Notes: generated from the letters alone by a model not told the origin. A DNA stretch of 64,000 bases from Flavimobilis sp052324925 (GCA_052324925.1 JBQPRE010000001.1); one strand, 5' to 3'. Positions 1-9,171 are shown, counted from the first letter of the stretch. Program-made: numbers and translations.

Positions 1-576
1 TACACGTCCGTCTCGCACTTCGGCGTCATGGTGCTCGGCATCTTCACCTTCGGGCAGACGTCGGTCGCGGGTGCCTCGTTCTACATGCTGGGTCACGGTC
101 TCGCGACAGGCTTGCTGTTCCTCACGGCCGGCATGGTCATCGCGCGTCACCCGAGCCGCTCGCAGCGCATCGCTGACTACGGCGGCCTGCAGCGCACGAC
201 CCCGGTCATCGCCGGCGTCTTCCTCGTGGCGGGTCTCGCGACCCTGTCGCTCCCGGGGCTCGCGCCGTTCGTGGGCGAGATCATGGTGCTCATCGGGTCG
301 TTCGGGACGTACCCGGTTGCGGTCATCGTCTCGGCGTTCGTCGTCATCCTGGCCGCGCTCTACGTCCTGCTCATGTACCAGCGCATGTTCACCGGTCCCG
401 AGCAGGAGCACCTCACGGGCCTGCCCGACATGGTGGGACGGGAGAAGTGGGTCGTGGCTCCGCTCCTCGTCGCTCTGCTTGTCCTTGGTTTCTACCCGCG
501 TCCGGCTCTCGACCTCGTCGAGGCGCCCGCTGACGTCACCGTCTCGACCATCGCCCTCGAGGGGAGCGCGTCATGA
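1..576 (+). CDS. nuoM: NADH-quinone oxidoreductase subunit M, 3' part only
   Basis: The last 191 codons of a proton-translocating subunit of respiratory complex I, cut by the window edge; the reading frame is open from base 1. It starts in the transmembrane core with the family-typical SVSHFGVMVLG and has several hydrophobic helices, then a short polar C-terminus. NuoM is one of three antiporter-like membrane subunits that couple NADH oxidation to proton export. Its stop codon overlaps the start of nuoN (ATGA), the usual nuoM-nuoN order of complex I operons. Assignment rests on the helices and the neighbour; confidence is high. Confidence 0.93.
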   Translation, partial: YTSVSHFGVMVLGIFTFGQTSVAGASFYMLGHGLATGLLFLTAGMVIARHPSRSQRIADYGGLQRTTPVIAGVFLVAGLATLSLPGLAPFVGEIMVLIGSFGTYPVAVIVSAFVVILAALYVLLMYQRMFTGPEQEHLTGLPDMVGREKWVVAPLLVALLVLGFYPRPALDLVEAPADVTVSTIALEGSAS

Positions 577-2372
577 CCCCGCTCGTTGCCGCAGCACCGC
601 AGTTCACGCAGCCTGAGATCTCGTGGCAGTGGCTCGCGCCCTACATCCTCGTGCTCGGGGCGGGCGTCATCGCCGTGCTCGTCGAGGCCTTCGTGCCTCC
701 GCGGGCTCGCCGGACGACCCAGCTGACGCTCGCGCTCGCCGCGGTTCTCGGTGCGACCGGCTGGAACGTGTGGCTGTGGGTCACCGAGCTCGCGCCCACG
801 ACGTTCAAGGCGCAGCAGGTCGTGGGCGGCTCGCTCATGGTCACGTACTTCACGCTCGCGCTGCAGACCGTCCTGCTCGTCGTCGCGGCGATCGCGCTGC
901 TCGTCATCGCGGACCGCTCGCGGGGCGCGGACGACTTCGCTCCGACCGCGGCCGCGACGCCTGGTTCGGACTACGAGGAGCTCGCTCGCAAGAAGGACGT
1001 GCAGCAGACGGAGATCTACCCGCTGTTCCTCTTCGCCGTGGGTGGCATGATCCTCTTCCCGGCGGCCGGTGACCTGCTGACGATGTTCATCGCGCTCGAG
1101 ATCCTCTCGTTGCCGCTCTACGTCATGTCGGGCATGGCCCGTCACCGTCGCCTGCTCTCGCAGGAGGCGTCGCTCAAGTACTTCCTGCTCGGCGCGTTCT
1201 CGTCGGCGTTCTTCCTCATGGGGATGGCCCTCGTCTACGGGTACGCGGGCACGATCAACCTCTGGGCGATCACGGCGGGTCACGCGACCTCGGTGCCCAC
1301 AGACCTCGTCGGCGGGCGCCCGCTGCTCGTCGCGGGCATCGTCATGCTGCTCGTCGGCGTGCTCTTCAAGGTCGGCGCGGTCCCGTTCCACCAGTGGACG
1401 CCGGACGTCTACCAGGGCGCTCCGACGTCGATCTCGGGCTTCATGGCGGCGTGCACGAAGGCGGCCGCGTTCGGCGCCGCCCTCCGCATCGTCCTGTGGA
1501 CCGCACCGTTCATCGGCCTCGACCTGCACGACGAGGTCCAGCTGACGATCATCATCGTCGCGATCGCCTCGATGCTCGTGGGTTCCGTGCTCGGTGTCGT
1601 GCAGCACGACGTCAAGCGCCTGCTCGCGTACTCCTCGATCGCTCACGCGGGCTTCGTGCTCGTCGCGGTCGCGGCGGTCAAGCCCTTCGATGGTGCCGAG
1701 TTCACGTTCCCGATGAACTCCGCGATCGTGTTCTACCTGCTCGCCTACGGCTTGGCGACGGTCGGTGCGTTCGCCGTGGTCCGGCTCGTGCGCGAGTCGC
1801 AGGGGCGCGGCAGCGATCTCGTGACGCTCGGTGAGGCGACGCACCTGTCGCAGTGGGCGGGCCTGGCCCGTCGCAGCCCGTTCCTTGCGGTCGCATTCTC
1901 TGTCTTCCTCCTGTCGTTTGCGGGCATCCCGCTCACGGCGGGCTTCGTCGGGAAGTTCGCAGCCTTCAAGGTCGCGGTCGACTCGGGCCTGTGGTGGCTC
2001 GCGATGGTCGCGGTCGTGGGCTCTGCGATCTCTGTTTTCTTCTACGTGCGGATCATCGTGCTCATGTTCTTCGTCGACCCTGCGACTGACGACGGCGAGC
2101 ACGCTCCTGTCCGCGAGGTCGTCGCGGTGGGCGCGCTCGGCGCGACGTCCGACGCTCCCGTGGGTACGCCGCTCGCTGGTGAGCCTGAGGCGGGCGTCGG
2201 CCTGCGTCTTTCGGAGGAGATGCGCCGCACGACCGCGGGGGTCGCGGTTCTGCGCGGCTCGGTGGGCTCGCGCGTGGCGATCGCCGTGACGATGGTGGGT
2301 ACGCTTTTGCTCGGGGTCCTTCCCGGGCCTGTCCTCGACCTGCTGGAGAAGACGGTGAGCTTCCTTCCGTGA
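573..2372 (+). CDS. nuoN: NADH-quinone oxidoreductase subunit N
   Basis: Membrane proton-pumping subunit of complex I, 599 residues, with about 14 hydrophobic helices and the antiporter-like core (for example HQWTPDVYQGAPTSISGFM and LLAYSSIAHAGFVL). It is longer than the common size of about 480-500 residues: there is a polar loop near residues 110-145 and another near 505-560, a variation seen among actinobacterial NuoN. It starts inside the nuoM stop (ATGA) and its own stop overlaps the next GTG, so it is translationally coupled on both sides. nuoN is normally the last nuo gene. Confidence 0.95.
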   Translation: MTPLVAAAPQFTQPEISWQWLAPYILVLGAGVIAVLVEAFVPPRARRTTQLTLALAAVLGATGWNVWLWVTELAPTTFKAQQVVGGSLMVTYFTLALQTVLLVVAAIALLVIADRSRGADDFAPTAAATPGSDYEELARKKDVQQTEIYPLFLFAVGGMILFPAAGDLLTMFIALEILSLPLYVMSGMARHRRLLSQEASLKYFLLGAFSSAFFLMGMALVYGYAGTINLWAITAGHATSVPTDLVGGRPLLVAGIVMLLVGVLFKVGAVPFHQWTPDVYQGAPTSISGFMAACTKAAAFGAALRIVLWTAPFIGLDLHDEVQLTIIIVAIASMLVGSVLGVVQHDVKRLLAYSSIAHAGFVLVAVAAVKPFDGAEFTFPMNSAIVFYLLAYGLATVGAFAVVRLVRESQGRGSDLVTLGEATHLSQWAGLARRSPFLAVAFSVFLLSFAGIPLTAGFVGKFAAFKVAVDSGLWWLAMVAVVGSAISVFFYVRIIVLMFFVDPATDDGEHAPVREVVAVGALGATSDAPVGTPLAGEPEAGVGLRLSEEMRRTTAGVAVLRGSVGSRVAIAVTMVGTLLLGVLPGPVLDLLEKTVSFLP

Positions 2373-3394
2373 CCTCTTCGACGACGCCGACCGCCGGTGT
2401 CGGGCTTCCTGTTCCCGACCCTGAGCTGGCCCAGCTGCTCGCAGACCGTCTCGAGACCGTCGAGTCGGTGCTCCGCGAGTCCGTCACGCAGACCGACCAG
2501 CTCGCGGACGACGCTTCCCGCCACCTGGTCGACGCAGGGGGCAAGCGTCTGCGCCCGCTCCTTGCGCTGCTGTGCGCGGAGCTCGGCGACGGTTCGCGGC
2601 CTGAGGTCGTCGACGCCGCGGTGGTCGTCGAGCTCACGCACCTGGCGACGCTCTACCACGACGACGTCATGGACTCGGCGCCGCTGCGGCGCGGGGCTCC
2701 TTCGGCGCACGAGGTGTGGGGCAACTCGGTGGCGATCCTCACGGGTGACCTGCTCTTCGCACGGGCGTCGGGTCTTGTGGCGGGGCTGGGGACGGAGGCC
2801 GTGAAGATTCAGGCGGCGACGTTCGAACGCCTGTGCCTGGGCCAGATGCGTGAGTCGGTCGGCCCGCGCGAGTCGGACGACGCGGTCGAGCACTACATCG
2901 GCGTGCTGGCCGACAAGACGGCGTCGCTCCTTGCCACGTCCGCTCTGTTCGGGGCGCGGTTCGCCGGGTGCTCCCTCGAGGTCGCGCAGATGGTCGCGGC
3001 GTACGGCGAGCGTCTGGGTGTCGCGTTCCAGCTGGCGGACGACGTCCTTGACCTCACGAGCTCGGGCGAGCTCTCGGGCAAGACCCCGGGCACCGACCTG
3101 CGCGAGAAGGTCCCGACGATGCCGACGATCCTGCTGCGGCGCCGCGTGGCGTCGGGTGAGGGCACGGCCGACGACGCCGACCTCGTCGCGCTTCTTGACT
3201 CTGACCTCTCCGACGACGCGGTGCTTGCCGAGGCTCTCGGTCGGCTCCGTGACCACGAGGTCGTCGGTGCGACGCGCGAGCTCGCGGCTCAGTGGGCGCG
3301 TGACGCCGTTGCGGAGATCGTCGATCTCTCGGACGGACGGGTCAAGGAGACGCTCGTGGCGTTCGCGGACGCGATGGTCGACCGCGCGACCTGA
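2369..3394 (+). CDS. Polyprenyl diphosphate synthase (octaprenyl/solanesyl type)
   Basis: Trans-prenyltransferase of 341 residues that elongates an allylic diphosphate with isopentenyl diphosphate to make the long tail of menaquinone. Both Asp-rich Mg-binding motifs are intact: DDVMD at residues 98-102 and DDVLD at 224-228. GGKRLRPLLALL and the KTASL segment also fit the family. It starts with GTG overlapping the nuoN stop (GTGA). Placement directly after the nuo genes is common in actinobacteria and fits a job in making the quinone that complex I reduces. The exact chain length cannot be read from sequence. A strong hairpin follows. Confidence 0.9.
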   Translation: MTSSTTPTAGVGLPVPDPELAQLLADRLETVESVLRESVTQTDQLADDASRHLVDAGGKRLRPLLALLCAELGDGSRPEVVDAAVVVELTHLATLYHDDVMDSAPLRRGAPSAHEVWGNSVAILTGDLLFARASGLVAGLGTEAVKIQAATFERLCLGQMRESVGPRESDDAVEHYIGVLADKTASLLATSALFGARFAGCSLEVAQMVAAYGERLGVAFQLADDVLDLTSSGELSGKTPGTDLREKVPTMPTILLRRRVASGEGTADDADLVALLDSDLSDDAVLAEALGRLRDHEVVGATRELAAQWARDAVAEIVDLSDGRVKETLVAFADAMVDRAT

Positions 3395-3410
3395 GCGCAC
3401 GTCTGCTTGC

Positions 3411-3477
3411 GCAGCCCGCCCGGCGGGCTTCCGAGACGGTCTGATCCTGACCGTACGGGAGCCTCGGGGCGGGCTGC
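3411..3477 (+). terminator. Nested hairpin terminator after the nuo/prenyltransferase operon
   Basis: The outer arms GCAGCCCGCCC (3411-3421) and GGGCGGGCTGC (3467-3477) are perfectly complementary over 11 bp. Inside them, ACGGTC (3436-3441) pairs with GACCGT (3449-3454). There is no T run, as is usual for actinobacterial terminators. It separates the respiratory operon from the signalling operon. Confidence 0.7.
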
Positions 3478-3540
3478 GGCGTTTGTGAGCGTGCGCTGCG
3501 GACCGCTGGACTTCCCCGTGCCGGTCTGAGGGGGCGCGTG

Positions 3541-3546
3541 TACCCT
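3541..3546 (+). promoter_or_regulatory. -10-like element of the signalling operon promoter
   Basis: TACCCT preceded by GTG fits an actinobacterial -10 (TAnnnT). It would start a transcript near 3553 with an untranslated leader of about 100 nt before the first gene at 3652. It is the only good -10 between the terminator at 3477 and that gene. No clear -35 is visible. Confidence 0.4.
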
Positions 3547-3651
3547 TGCACCGCACGGCGGTTACGTGCGTGGCGACTGGAACAAGGCCCCGCCGTCGCT
3601 GGCTGAGACCGACCAGGGGTTCGTGGCACGACAGGGAGAGTGACGTCAACG

Positions 3652-5307
3652 GTGAGCAGCTACCCCATGGCCGTGCCTTCGGGCTCCGCGGGTGCACCGG
3701 CATCGCTGGGCAAGCGATTCGGTGCGCGTCTTGTCGACGGGTTCTTGCAGGGCCTCGTGTACATGCCGTTCGTCTTTGCGGGCTCGGGCGCGACGACCGT
3801 TGACGAGCTGGCCCGCGCGGGCATGCTCATGGGCCTCGGCGGGGTGGTCGCACTCGCATTCTTCGTCGTGCAGTGCTGGCTTCTCGGCTCCAAGGGCTGG
3901 AGCATCGGCAAGAAGGTCATGGGCATCTCGGTCGCGGACGCCGCGACGGGCGCTCCGATCGGCTTCGGCCGGGCGCTGGTGCGTGAGGTCCTCATGGCTG
4001 TGCTGTCGCTCATCGTGATCGTCACGATCCTTGTCGACTCCTCGGGCCGCCACGACGGCCTGCACGACAAGGCCGGTCGCTCGACCGTCATCGACGGTGC
4101 TGTGCGTGGCGCCGCGAGCGCTGGGCGTTCGGTCGCCCGCCCGCGGTCGTCGAAGAAGTCTGCGCCGACGACCCCGAGCTTCAGCGTTCCCGGTGCTCCG
4201 CGCAGCGTTCCTTCGGCTCGTTCGGCTGCCGAGGCCGCGTCGGCGGGCGGGTCGGGCTACGGCGCTCACGGTGTTCCCGTCCCGCCGCCGGCCCCCGCGG
4301 CGCCGCACCACGCCGCGGCGCCCGGTTACCCCGGTGCTCCTGCGCCGGCGCCCGGTTACCCCTCGGCTCAGCCGGTCGCGCCGGGCTACCCCGCAGCGTC
4401 GGGCTACCCGGCAGCGTCGGCTCCGGCACCCGCCCCCGGCTATCCCGGTACCCCTGCCCCCGCACCCGGCTATCCCGGTGCCCCGGCCCCCGCGCCCGGC
4501 TATCCGTCGGCGCCGGCCGCGGGCTACCCGTCGGCTCCCGCGCCCGGCTACCCGTCGGCCCCCGCGCCCGGCTACCCGGATCAGGGCGCCGCGCCTGCGC
4601 CGCAGTCGCCCGGCTACCCCGGCGCACCCGTTCCTCCCGCCCCGCCGGCCAGCGCTCCCGGTGGACCGCTCATCACGAGCGTTCCGGGCCGCGACCGCGC
4701 GGTGCCCGCTGCTCCCGGCTACGGGGCCCAGCCCGCACAGACGAGCGTCCCCGCTGCGCCCGCGTATGCGGCCGGCTCCGCCTACGGCGCTGCTCCTGCC
4801 GCGCCCCCCGCACCTCCTGCACCGTCCGCGGCGCCGGCCGTCCACGTCAACGCGTCAGCGAGCAACGGCGTTCCGGCGGGCGGTGGCATGGAGCTCGACG
4901 AAGACCTCGAGCTCACTCGGCTGCGCCCTGAGACGCCGGTTGCGGCGTCCTCGGACGAGGACGGGATCCCGGCGTCCGCGCTCCTGCGCATCTCGGACGG
5001 CCGTGAGCTGACGATCACCGGAACCGTGCTCATCGGCCGCAACCCGGCCGCTGGTGAGGGTGAAGAGGTCGGCGAGCTCGTGCGGGTCTCCGACCCGGGC
5101 CGCTCGGTCTCCAAGACTCACGTCATGATGGGCGTCGACACCGAGGGCGTGTGGGCGGCAGATCGCGCGTCGACGAACGGCACGGTCGTGACGCTCGGGG
5201 ACGGCCAGCAGATCATCTGCGCCGAGAACCAGGTCGTGCGACTCCCGGTCGGCGCGACCGTGAGCTTCGGTGACTATTCCATCTCGTTCGAGTTCCGCGG
5301 CGCTTGA
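3652..5307 (+). CDS. RDD-family membrane protein with Pro/Gly/Tyr-rich linker and C-terminal FHA domain
   Basis: First gene of the envelope signalling operon, 551 residues. Residues about 15-135 form an RDD domain (LGKRFGARLVDGFL plus two further helices). A linker of nearly 300 residues follows, rich in Pro, Ala, Gly and Tyr, with many near-repeats of the type APAPGYPGAP and APGYPSAP. The C-terminus (about 440-550) is a forkhead-associated domain with the conserved GR, S-x-x-H and NG positions, so it should bind phosphothreonine. The likely partner is the kinase three genes downstream. An SD-like AGGGAG at 3633 is well placed for the GTG at 3652 but would abut an in-frame GTG at 3640, which is the alternative start. 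The role of the repeat linker is unknown. Confidence 0.8.
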   Translation: MSSYPMAVPSGSAGAPASLGKRFGARLVDGFLQGLVYMPFVFAGSGATTVDELARAGMLMGLGGVVALAFFVVQCWLLGSKGWSIGKKVMGISVADAATGAPIGFGRALVREVLMAVLSLIVIVTILVDSSGRHDGLHDKAGRSTVIDGAVRGAASAGRSVARPRSSKKSAPTTPSFSVPGAPRSVPSARSAAEAASAGGSGYGAHGVPVPPPAPAAPHHAAAPGYPGAPAPAPGYPSAQPVAPGYPAASGYPAASAPAPAPGYPGTPAPAPGYPGAPAPAPGYPSAPAAGYPSAPAPGYPSAPAPGYPDQGAAPAPQSPGYPGAPVPPAPPASAPGGPLITSVPGRDRAVPAAPGYGAQPAQTSVPAAPAYAAGSAYGAAPAAPPAPPAPSAAPAVHVNASASNGVPAGGGMELDEDLELTRLRPETPVAASSDEDGIPASALLRISDGRELTITGTVLIGRNPAAGEGEEVGELVRVSDPGRSVSKTHVMMGVDTEGVWAADRASTNGTVVTLGDGQQIICAENQVVRLPVGATVSFGDYSISFEFRGA

Positions 5308-5315
5308 GGATATCT

Positions 5316-6257
5316 GTGCACACTCTCTGGGGGTCCGCGACCGATCGCGGACGTGTCCGTTCGCTCAACGAGGACTCGCTCCTCGCCTGCCCACCGGTGT
5401 TCCTGGTGGCCGACGGCATGGGCGGGCACGACGCGGGTAACGTCGCGAGCCGGATCGTCGTCGACGCCTTCTCGGTGCTCGTCGGGCACGACTCCGCGAC
5501 TCCTGACTCGGTGCACGACGCGTTCACGCACGCGGGGGCACGCATGCGTGAGACGCTCGGCGCCCGCATCGGCGGGACGACCGTGGCCGGGGTCGCCGTG
5601 ACGGAGGTCGACGGCGCGGAGTACTGGCTCGTCTTCAACATCGGTGACTCGCGCGTCTACCGGGTCAACGACTCCGGCCTCGAGCAGGTGAGCGTCGACC
5701 ACTCGGTCGTCCAGGAGCTCATCGAGCAGGGCGAGATCTCGCACGCGGACGCGCGCGTCCACCCCGAGCGTCATGTCATCACTCGCGCCGTCGGGACCGG
5801 CTCGGACCCGGACCCGGACTACTGGCTCATCCCCGTGACGACGAACGACCGGCTCATGCTGTGCTCGGACGGCCTGACGAGCGAGCTCGACGACGCGACG
5901 ATCCACCAGGCGCTCACGACTCTTGACGACCCGCAGCAGGCGGCTGACTGGCTCGTCGGTGCCGCAGTCGAGGCCGGGGGCCGCGACAACGTCACGGTCG
6001 TCGTCGTCGACGTCGCCTCGACGTGGACGGAGCTGCCGATCGATGACGCGACGGTGACGCGCGGCTCGCTCGAGAAGATCCGTGAGCAGCGCCGTGCCGC
6101 GGGCGGCACGCGCTGGGACGAGGAGCTGCACGGCAAGACCGTGCCGCGTGCGCCCCGCGCCGTGTCCGCCCCGACCCCGCCGAGCGTGGGCGCGCCCGCC
6201 TTCGCGGTGGGCGTCGGTCCGGTTCCGCCACCTCCTCCCGTCGGAGGTGCGCTGTGA
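5316..6257 (+). CDS. PP2C-family Ser/Thr protein phosphatase
   Basis: Cytosolic phosphatase of 313 residues, expected to reverse the operon's kinase. Metal-binding motifs are complete: SLNEDS near the N-terminus, DGMGGHDAG (D33), CSDGLTSEL (D185) and GGRDNVTVVV (D224). After about residue 240 a short basic and Pro-rich tail follows that is not part of the fold. GTG at 5316 was chosen because GAGGA at 5306-5310 lies 5 nt upstream; the in-frame TTG at 5304 lacks a spaced SD. It begins 8 nt after the preceding stop and overlaps the next gene by GTGA. The pairing with FHA proteins and an STPK resembles PstP in mycobacteria, but the rest of the operon differs. Confidence 0.9.
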   Translation: MHTLWGSATDRGRVRSLNEDSLLACPPVFLVADGMGGHDAGNVASRIVVDAFSVLVGHDSATPDSVHDAFTHAGARMRETLGARIGGTTVAGVAVTEVDGAEYWLVFNIGDSRVYRVNDSGLEQVSVDHSVVQELIEQGEISHADARVHPERHVITRAVGTGSDPDPDYWLIPVTTNDRLMLCSDGLTSELDDATIHQALTTLDDPQQAADWLVGAAVEAGGRDNVTVVVVDVASTWTELPIDDATVTRGSLEKIREQRRAAGGTRWDEELHGKTVPRAPRAVSAPTPPSVGAPAFAVGVGPVPPPPPVGGAL

Positions 6258-7597
6258 TCGTTCCCCGCTCTGTTCCCGGCAACTGGTTCGCCGTCGTGAC
6301 CGACGGCGTTGCCGTCCTCCTCCCGCCGGCGACGCCTGCGGCTGTCCTTGACGACGTGTGGCTCGCGCTGCGCGACGGCGCCCGGCCTGACGAGGTGCGC
6401 GATCTTGTGGGCGAAAGCCCCTCGTGCGGCATCGTCTCGGTCGTGGGTGGCACGGTGGAGGCGCAGCTTCGCGGTGACGTCGTGCTCACGGTGAGCGCGG
6501 ACGACGGGCAGCAGATGCTGCGCGGCGACGACTCCCGGTGGAGCGCGCACACGCTCGGTGACATCGACGGTCTCCTGCTCGAGGCCGTGGGTGCCCAGCG
6601 GGGCTCCGGCGGACCGCTGCCTGTGCTCGCTGCCGTCGTTCCGTCGGCGGCTGTCGAGCTCGGGCTCAACGCCGACGGCGACCTCGACGGCGACGGGATC
6701 GACGACCTCACGTTCCGACGTGTGCCGCAGGGATCTGCGCCCGCGGAGAGCCTCGCGGACGTGCTCGACGCGGACGACGACACCGTCCTCAAGGTGACCC
6801 CGGCCCTGCGGGCCGAGGTTGAGGCGATCGCGGCAGCCGAGGCGCACGCCGCGCAGGCCGCGGGCACGGAGCTCCTCGAGCGCGACGGGCACGCGTCGTC
6901 CGGCCAGGACGTGGCCTTCGACGAGGACCACCTCGACGCGATGACGGTTCTTGGCGTGGGGCCCTCGCTCCGTGCCGAGGTCGACGCGCGCGCTGCTGCG
7001 GCCGACGCCGCCGTCGTGACGGCCGCGTCACCTGTCGACGCAGCGCCGTCCGCCCCCTCGCCCCCGGTCGTGCCCGTCGCGGACGCGCGTCCCGTGCCGC
7101 CGCCCCCTCCGGTTGCGGCGAGCACTGTCGTGCACGCGCCCGCCGACCACGACGGCATGACAGTGATGAGTTCGGACCTCGTCGAGATCCGCAAGAGCCT
7201 GCCGACATGGACGGGTGACCGCGTCCCCGGACCGTTCGCGGTCCCAGCCGAGCGTGGCACGGCGAAGCTCGTCATGTCGTCGGGGCTCGTCGTCACGCTC
7301 GAGCGCACCGTCCTCATTGGCCGGGCGCCCGTCGTCAGCCGCGTCCCCAACCGGTCCCTGCCGCGTCTCGTCACGGTTCCGAGCCCGCACCACGACATCT
7401 CCCGGACGCACGCGCAGGTCCAGGACGACGGTGACCGCGTGTTCGTCACGGACCTGCACTCGACGAACGGGGTGGTCGTGCGTGGGGGTGCGGGTGCGCC
7501 CGTGCGTCTTGCACCCGGTGTTCCGACGCTTCTGTCCATGGGGGCGATGGTGGACATCGGTGACGGGGTGACATTCTCGGTGGTGCGCGACCGATGA
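6254..7597 (+). CDS. FHA-domain protein with a novel N-terminal region and a Ca-binding-like loop
   Basis: A 447-residue protein with no signal peptide or membrane helix. Residues about 1-135 form a region I do not recognise. Around residues 139-150 sits NADGDLDGDGIDDL, which resembles the DxDxDG loop of dockerin or thrombospondin type-3 repeats and is unusual in a protein expected to be cytosolic. An Ala/Pro-rich linker leads to a C-terminal FHA domain (about 350-445) with IGR, SRTHAQV and HSTNG. It should dock on phosphothreonine made by the adjacent kinase. GTG overlaps the PP2C stop and has a strong SD (GGAGGT, 6243-6248). The stop overlaps the kinase start (ATGA). Confidence 0.8.
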   Translation: MIVPRSVPGNWFAVVTDGVAVLLPPATPAAVLDDVWLALRDGARPDEVRDLVGESPSCGIVSVVGGTVEAQLRGDVVLTVSADDGQQMLRGDDSRWSAHTLGDIDGLLLEAVGAQRGSGGPLPVLAAVVPSAAVELGLNADGDLDGDGIDDLTFRRVPQGSAPAESLADVLDADDDTVLKVTPALRAEVEAIAAAEAHAAQAAGTELLERDGHASSGQDVAFDEDHLDAMTVLGVGPSLRAEVDARAAAADAAVVTAASPVDAAPSAPSPPVVPVADARPVPPPPPVAASTVVHAPADHDGMTVMSSDLVEIRKSLPTWTGDRVPGPFAVPAERGTAKLVMSSGLVVTLERTVLIGRAPVVSRVPNRSLPRLVTVPSPHHDISRTHAQVQDDGDRVFVTDLHSTNGVVVRGGAGAPVRLAPGVPTLLSMGAMVDIGDGVTFSVVRDR

Positions 7598-9171
7598 GAG
7601 CCCGTCGCGAACCCGCAGTTCCCCCGCAGATCCCCGGCTTCGAGTACGTCAAGCTCCTCGGACTCGGCGGCTTTGCGGACGTCTTCGAGTACCGGCAGGA
7701 CCTTCCCTCGCGCTCGGTCGCGGTCAAGGTGCTGCTCGCGAGCTCGCTCGACGACGAGACACGCGTGCGGTTCTCGACCGAGGCCAACCTCATGGCCCAG
7801 CTTTCCCACCACCCGTCGATCGTCACGATCCACCACGCTGACATCTCGGCGGACGGCCGGCCGTACCTCATCATGGAGTACTGCTCGCGGGCCGGGATCG
7901 GTGCCCGCTACCGAACTGAGCGGATCTCGGTCCAGGAGACGCTGCGGACGGGTATCCGGCTCGCGTCGGCCGTCGAGTCGGCTCACCGGCTTGGCATCCT
8001 TCACCGCGACATCAAGCCGGCGAACATCCTCACGACCGACTTTGGCTACCCCGCGCTCACGGACTTCGGCATCGCTGCGGCGACGGGCGGAGCAGGCGCT
8101 GCGGGGACGGGCATGTCGATCCCGTGGTCGCCGCCTGAGCTCTTGCAGTCGGATCCGCACGGTGACACGCGAGCTGACGTCTACTCTCTCGGTGCGACGG
8201 TCTACTCGATGCTTGCCGGGCGCTCGCCGTTCGAGGTCGCGGGCCAGCCCAACGGCGCTGCTGACCTCATCTACCGCATCGAGCGGTCACCCCTGCCCAA
8301 CATCGACCGGGACGACGTACCGCCCGCGCTCCAGGCGGTTCTTGCACGGTCGATGAGCAAGGATCCGGTGCGTCGCTACCCGACGGCCGTGGGCTTTGCT
8401 CACGCGCTGCAGCAGATCGAGCGGTCGCTCGGTCTCACGGCGACGCAGATCGACGTCCTTGACCCGGCTGAGCGGCCCGTTCCGCGCGCGCAGCCGACGA
8501 CGCCTGAGGCCGTCGCGGAGGCGACGCGGGCGCGGCCGATCGTGACGATCGACCCGTCGGCCCAGACTCCCGCGCCGCCCGTGACGCCGGCTCCGGCTCC
8601 TCACGTGCCCGTCCTCGCCGCGCCCGCCGTGGCGCACGCGCCCGCGGGTGCTGCGGCCGTTCCTGGATATCGCGCGCCGGATCCTGCGGCGAGCACCGCG
8701 GTGGATGCGTCGGAGCGTGGGGCGACCCCGGCGGCACCCGCCAAGGCTGGTGTCGGCCGCACGCTGGCGATCGTCGCGTCGAGCGTCGTGCTCGTCGTGA
8801 TTCTCGTGGGCGCCGCCTACCTGGCGTTCGGCCGTGACGGGGGCGTGCCCGCGCCGCCCGTCGCGACGACGACGGCGCCGCCGAGCCCCGTCCCGACGAC
8901 GATCACGTCAGGCCGGGTGCCCTCGCCGACGACCCTCCAGGCGACCGAGCTCGGCACGGGCACGGTCCGCTTCACGTGGGTCAACCCCGAGCCCCTCGAG
9001 GGTGACGGGTTCTTGTGGGGCGTCGAGGACTCCGACCGGCGCGAGCGCGTCGAGCTGCCGTACGTCGACGTGCCGATCCCGGACGGTGAGGACACGGTCT
9101 GCATCGCGGTCTCGCTCGTGCGCACCAACGGTCAGATGTCGACGACGCCGCTCGAGGGGTGCTTCCCATGA
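7594..9171 (+). CDS. Transmembrane Ser/Thr protein kinase with an Fn3-like extracellular tail
   Basis: Hanks-type kinase of 525 residues. Seen: Gly-rich loop GLGGFADVF (23-31), K45, catalytic HRDIKPAN (137-144) and DFG (157-159). SIPWSPPE replaces the usual APE region but keeps its Glu. All residues needed for catalysis are present. A Pro/Ala-rich juxtamembrane segment leads to one helix at about 390-412. The outside part, about 110 residues, has a Thr/Pro stretch and one domain resembling fibronectin type III (TGTVRFTWVNPEP), not the PASTA repeats of PknB. Since the next gene encodes a giant Fn3/Ig protein, the tail may contact that protein (inference). Overlaps on both sides (ATGA) show translational coupling. 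Confidence 0.9.
   Translation: MRARREPAVPPQIPGFEYVKLLGLGGFADVFEYRQDLPSRSVAVKVLLASSLDDETRVRFSTEANLMAQLSHHPSIVTIHHADISADGRPYLIMEYCSRAGIGARYRTERISVQETLRTGIRLASAVESAHRLGILHRDIKPANILTTDFGYPALTDFGIAAATGGAGAAGTGMSIPWSPPELLQSDPHGDTRADVYSLGATVYSMLAGRSPFEVAGQPNGAADLIYRIERSPLPNIDRDDVPPALQAVLARSMSKDPVRRYPTAVGFAHALQQIERSLGLTATQIDVLDPAERPVPRAQPTTPEAVAEATRARPIVTIDPSAQTPAPPVTPAPAPHVPVLAAPAVAHAPAGAAAVPGYRAPDPAASTAVDASERGATPAAPAKAGVGRTLAIVASSVVLVVILVGAAYLAFGRDGGVPAPPVATTTAPPSPVPTTITSGRVPSPTTLQATELGTGTVRFTWVNPEPLEGDGFLWGVEDSDRRERVELPYVDVPIPDGEDTVCIAVSLVRTNGQMSTTPLEGCFP

Noticed and set aside
492..2102. Minus-strand frame of 536 codons over nuoN
   Set aside because: Composition is dominated by Arg, Asp and His, typical of antisense GC-rich frames, and it lies fully within nuoN.
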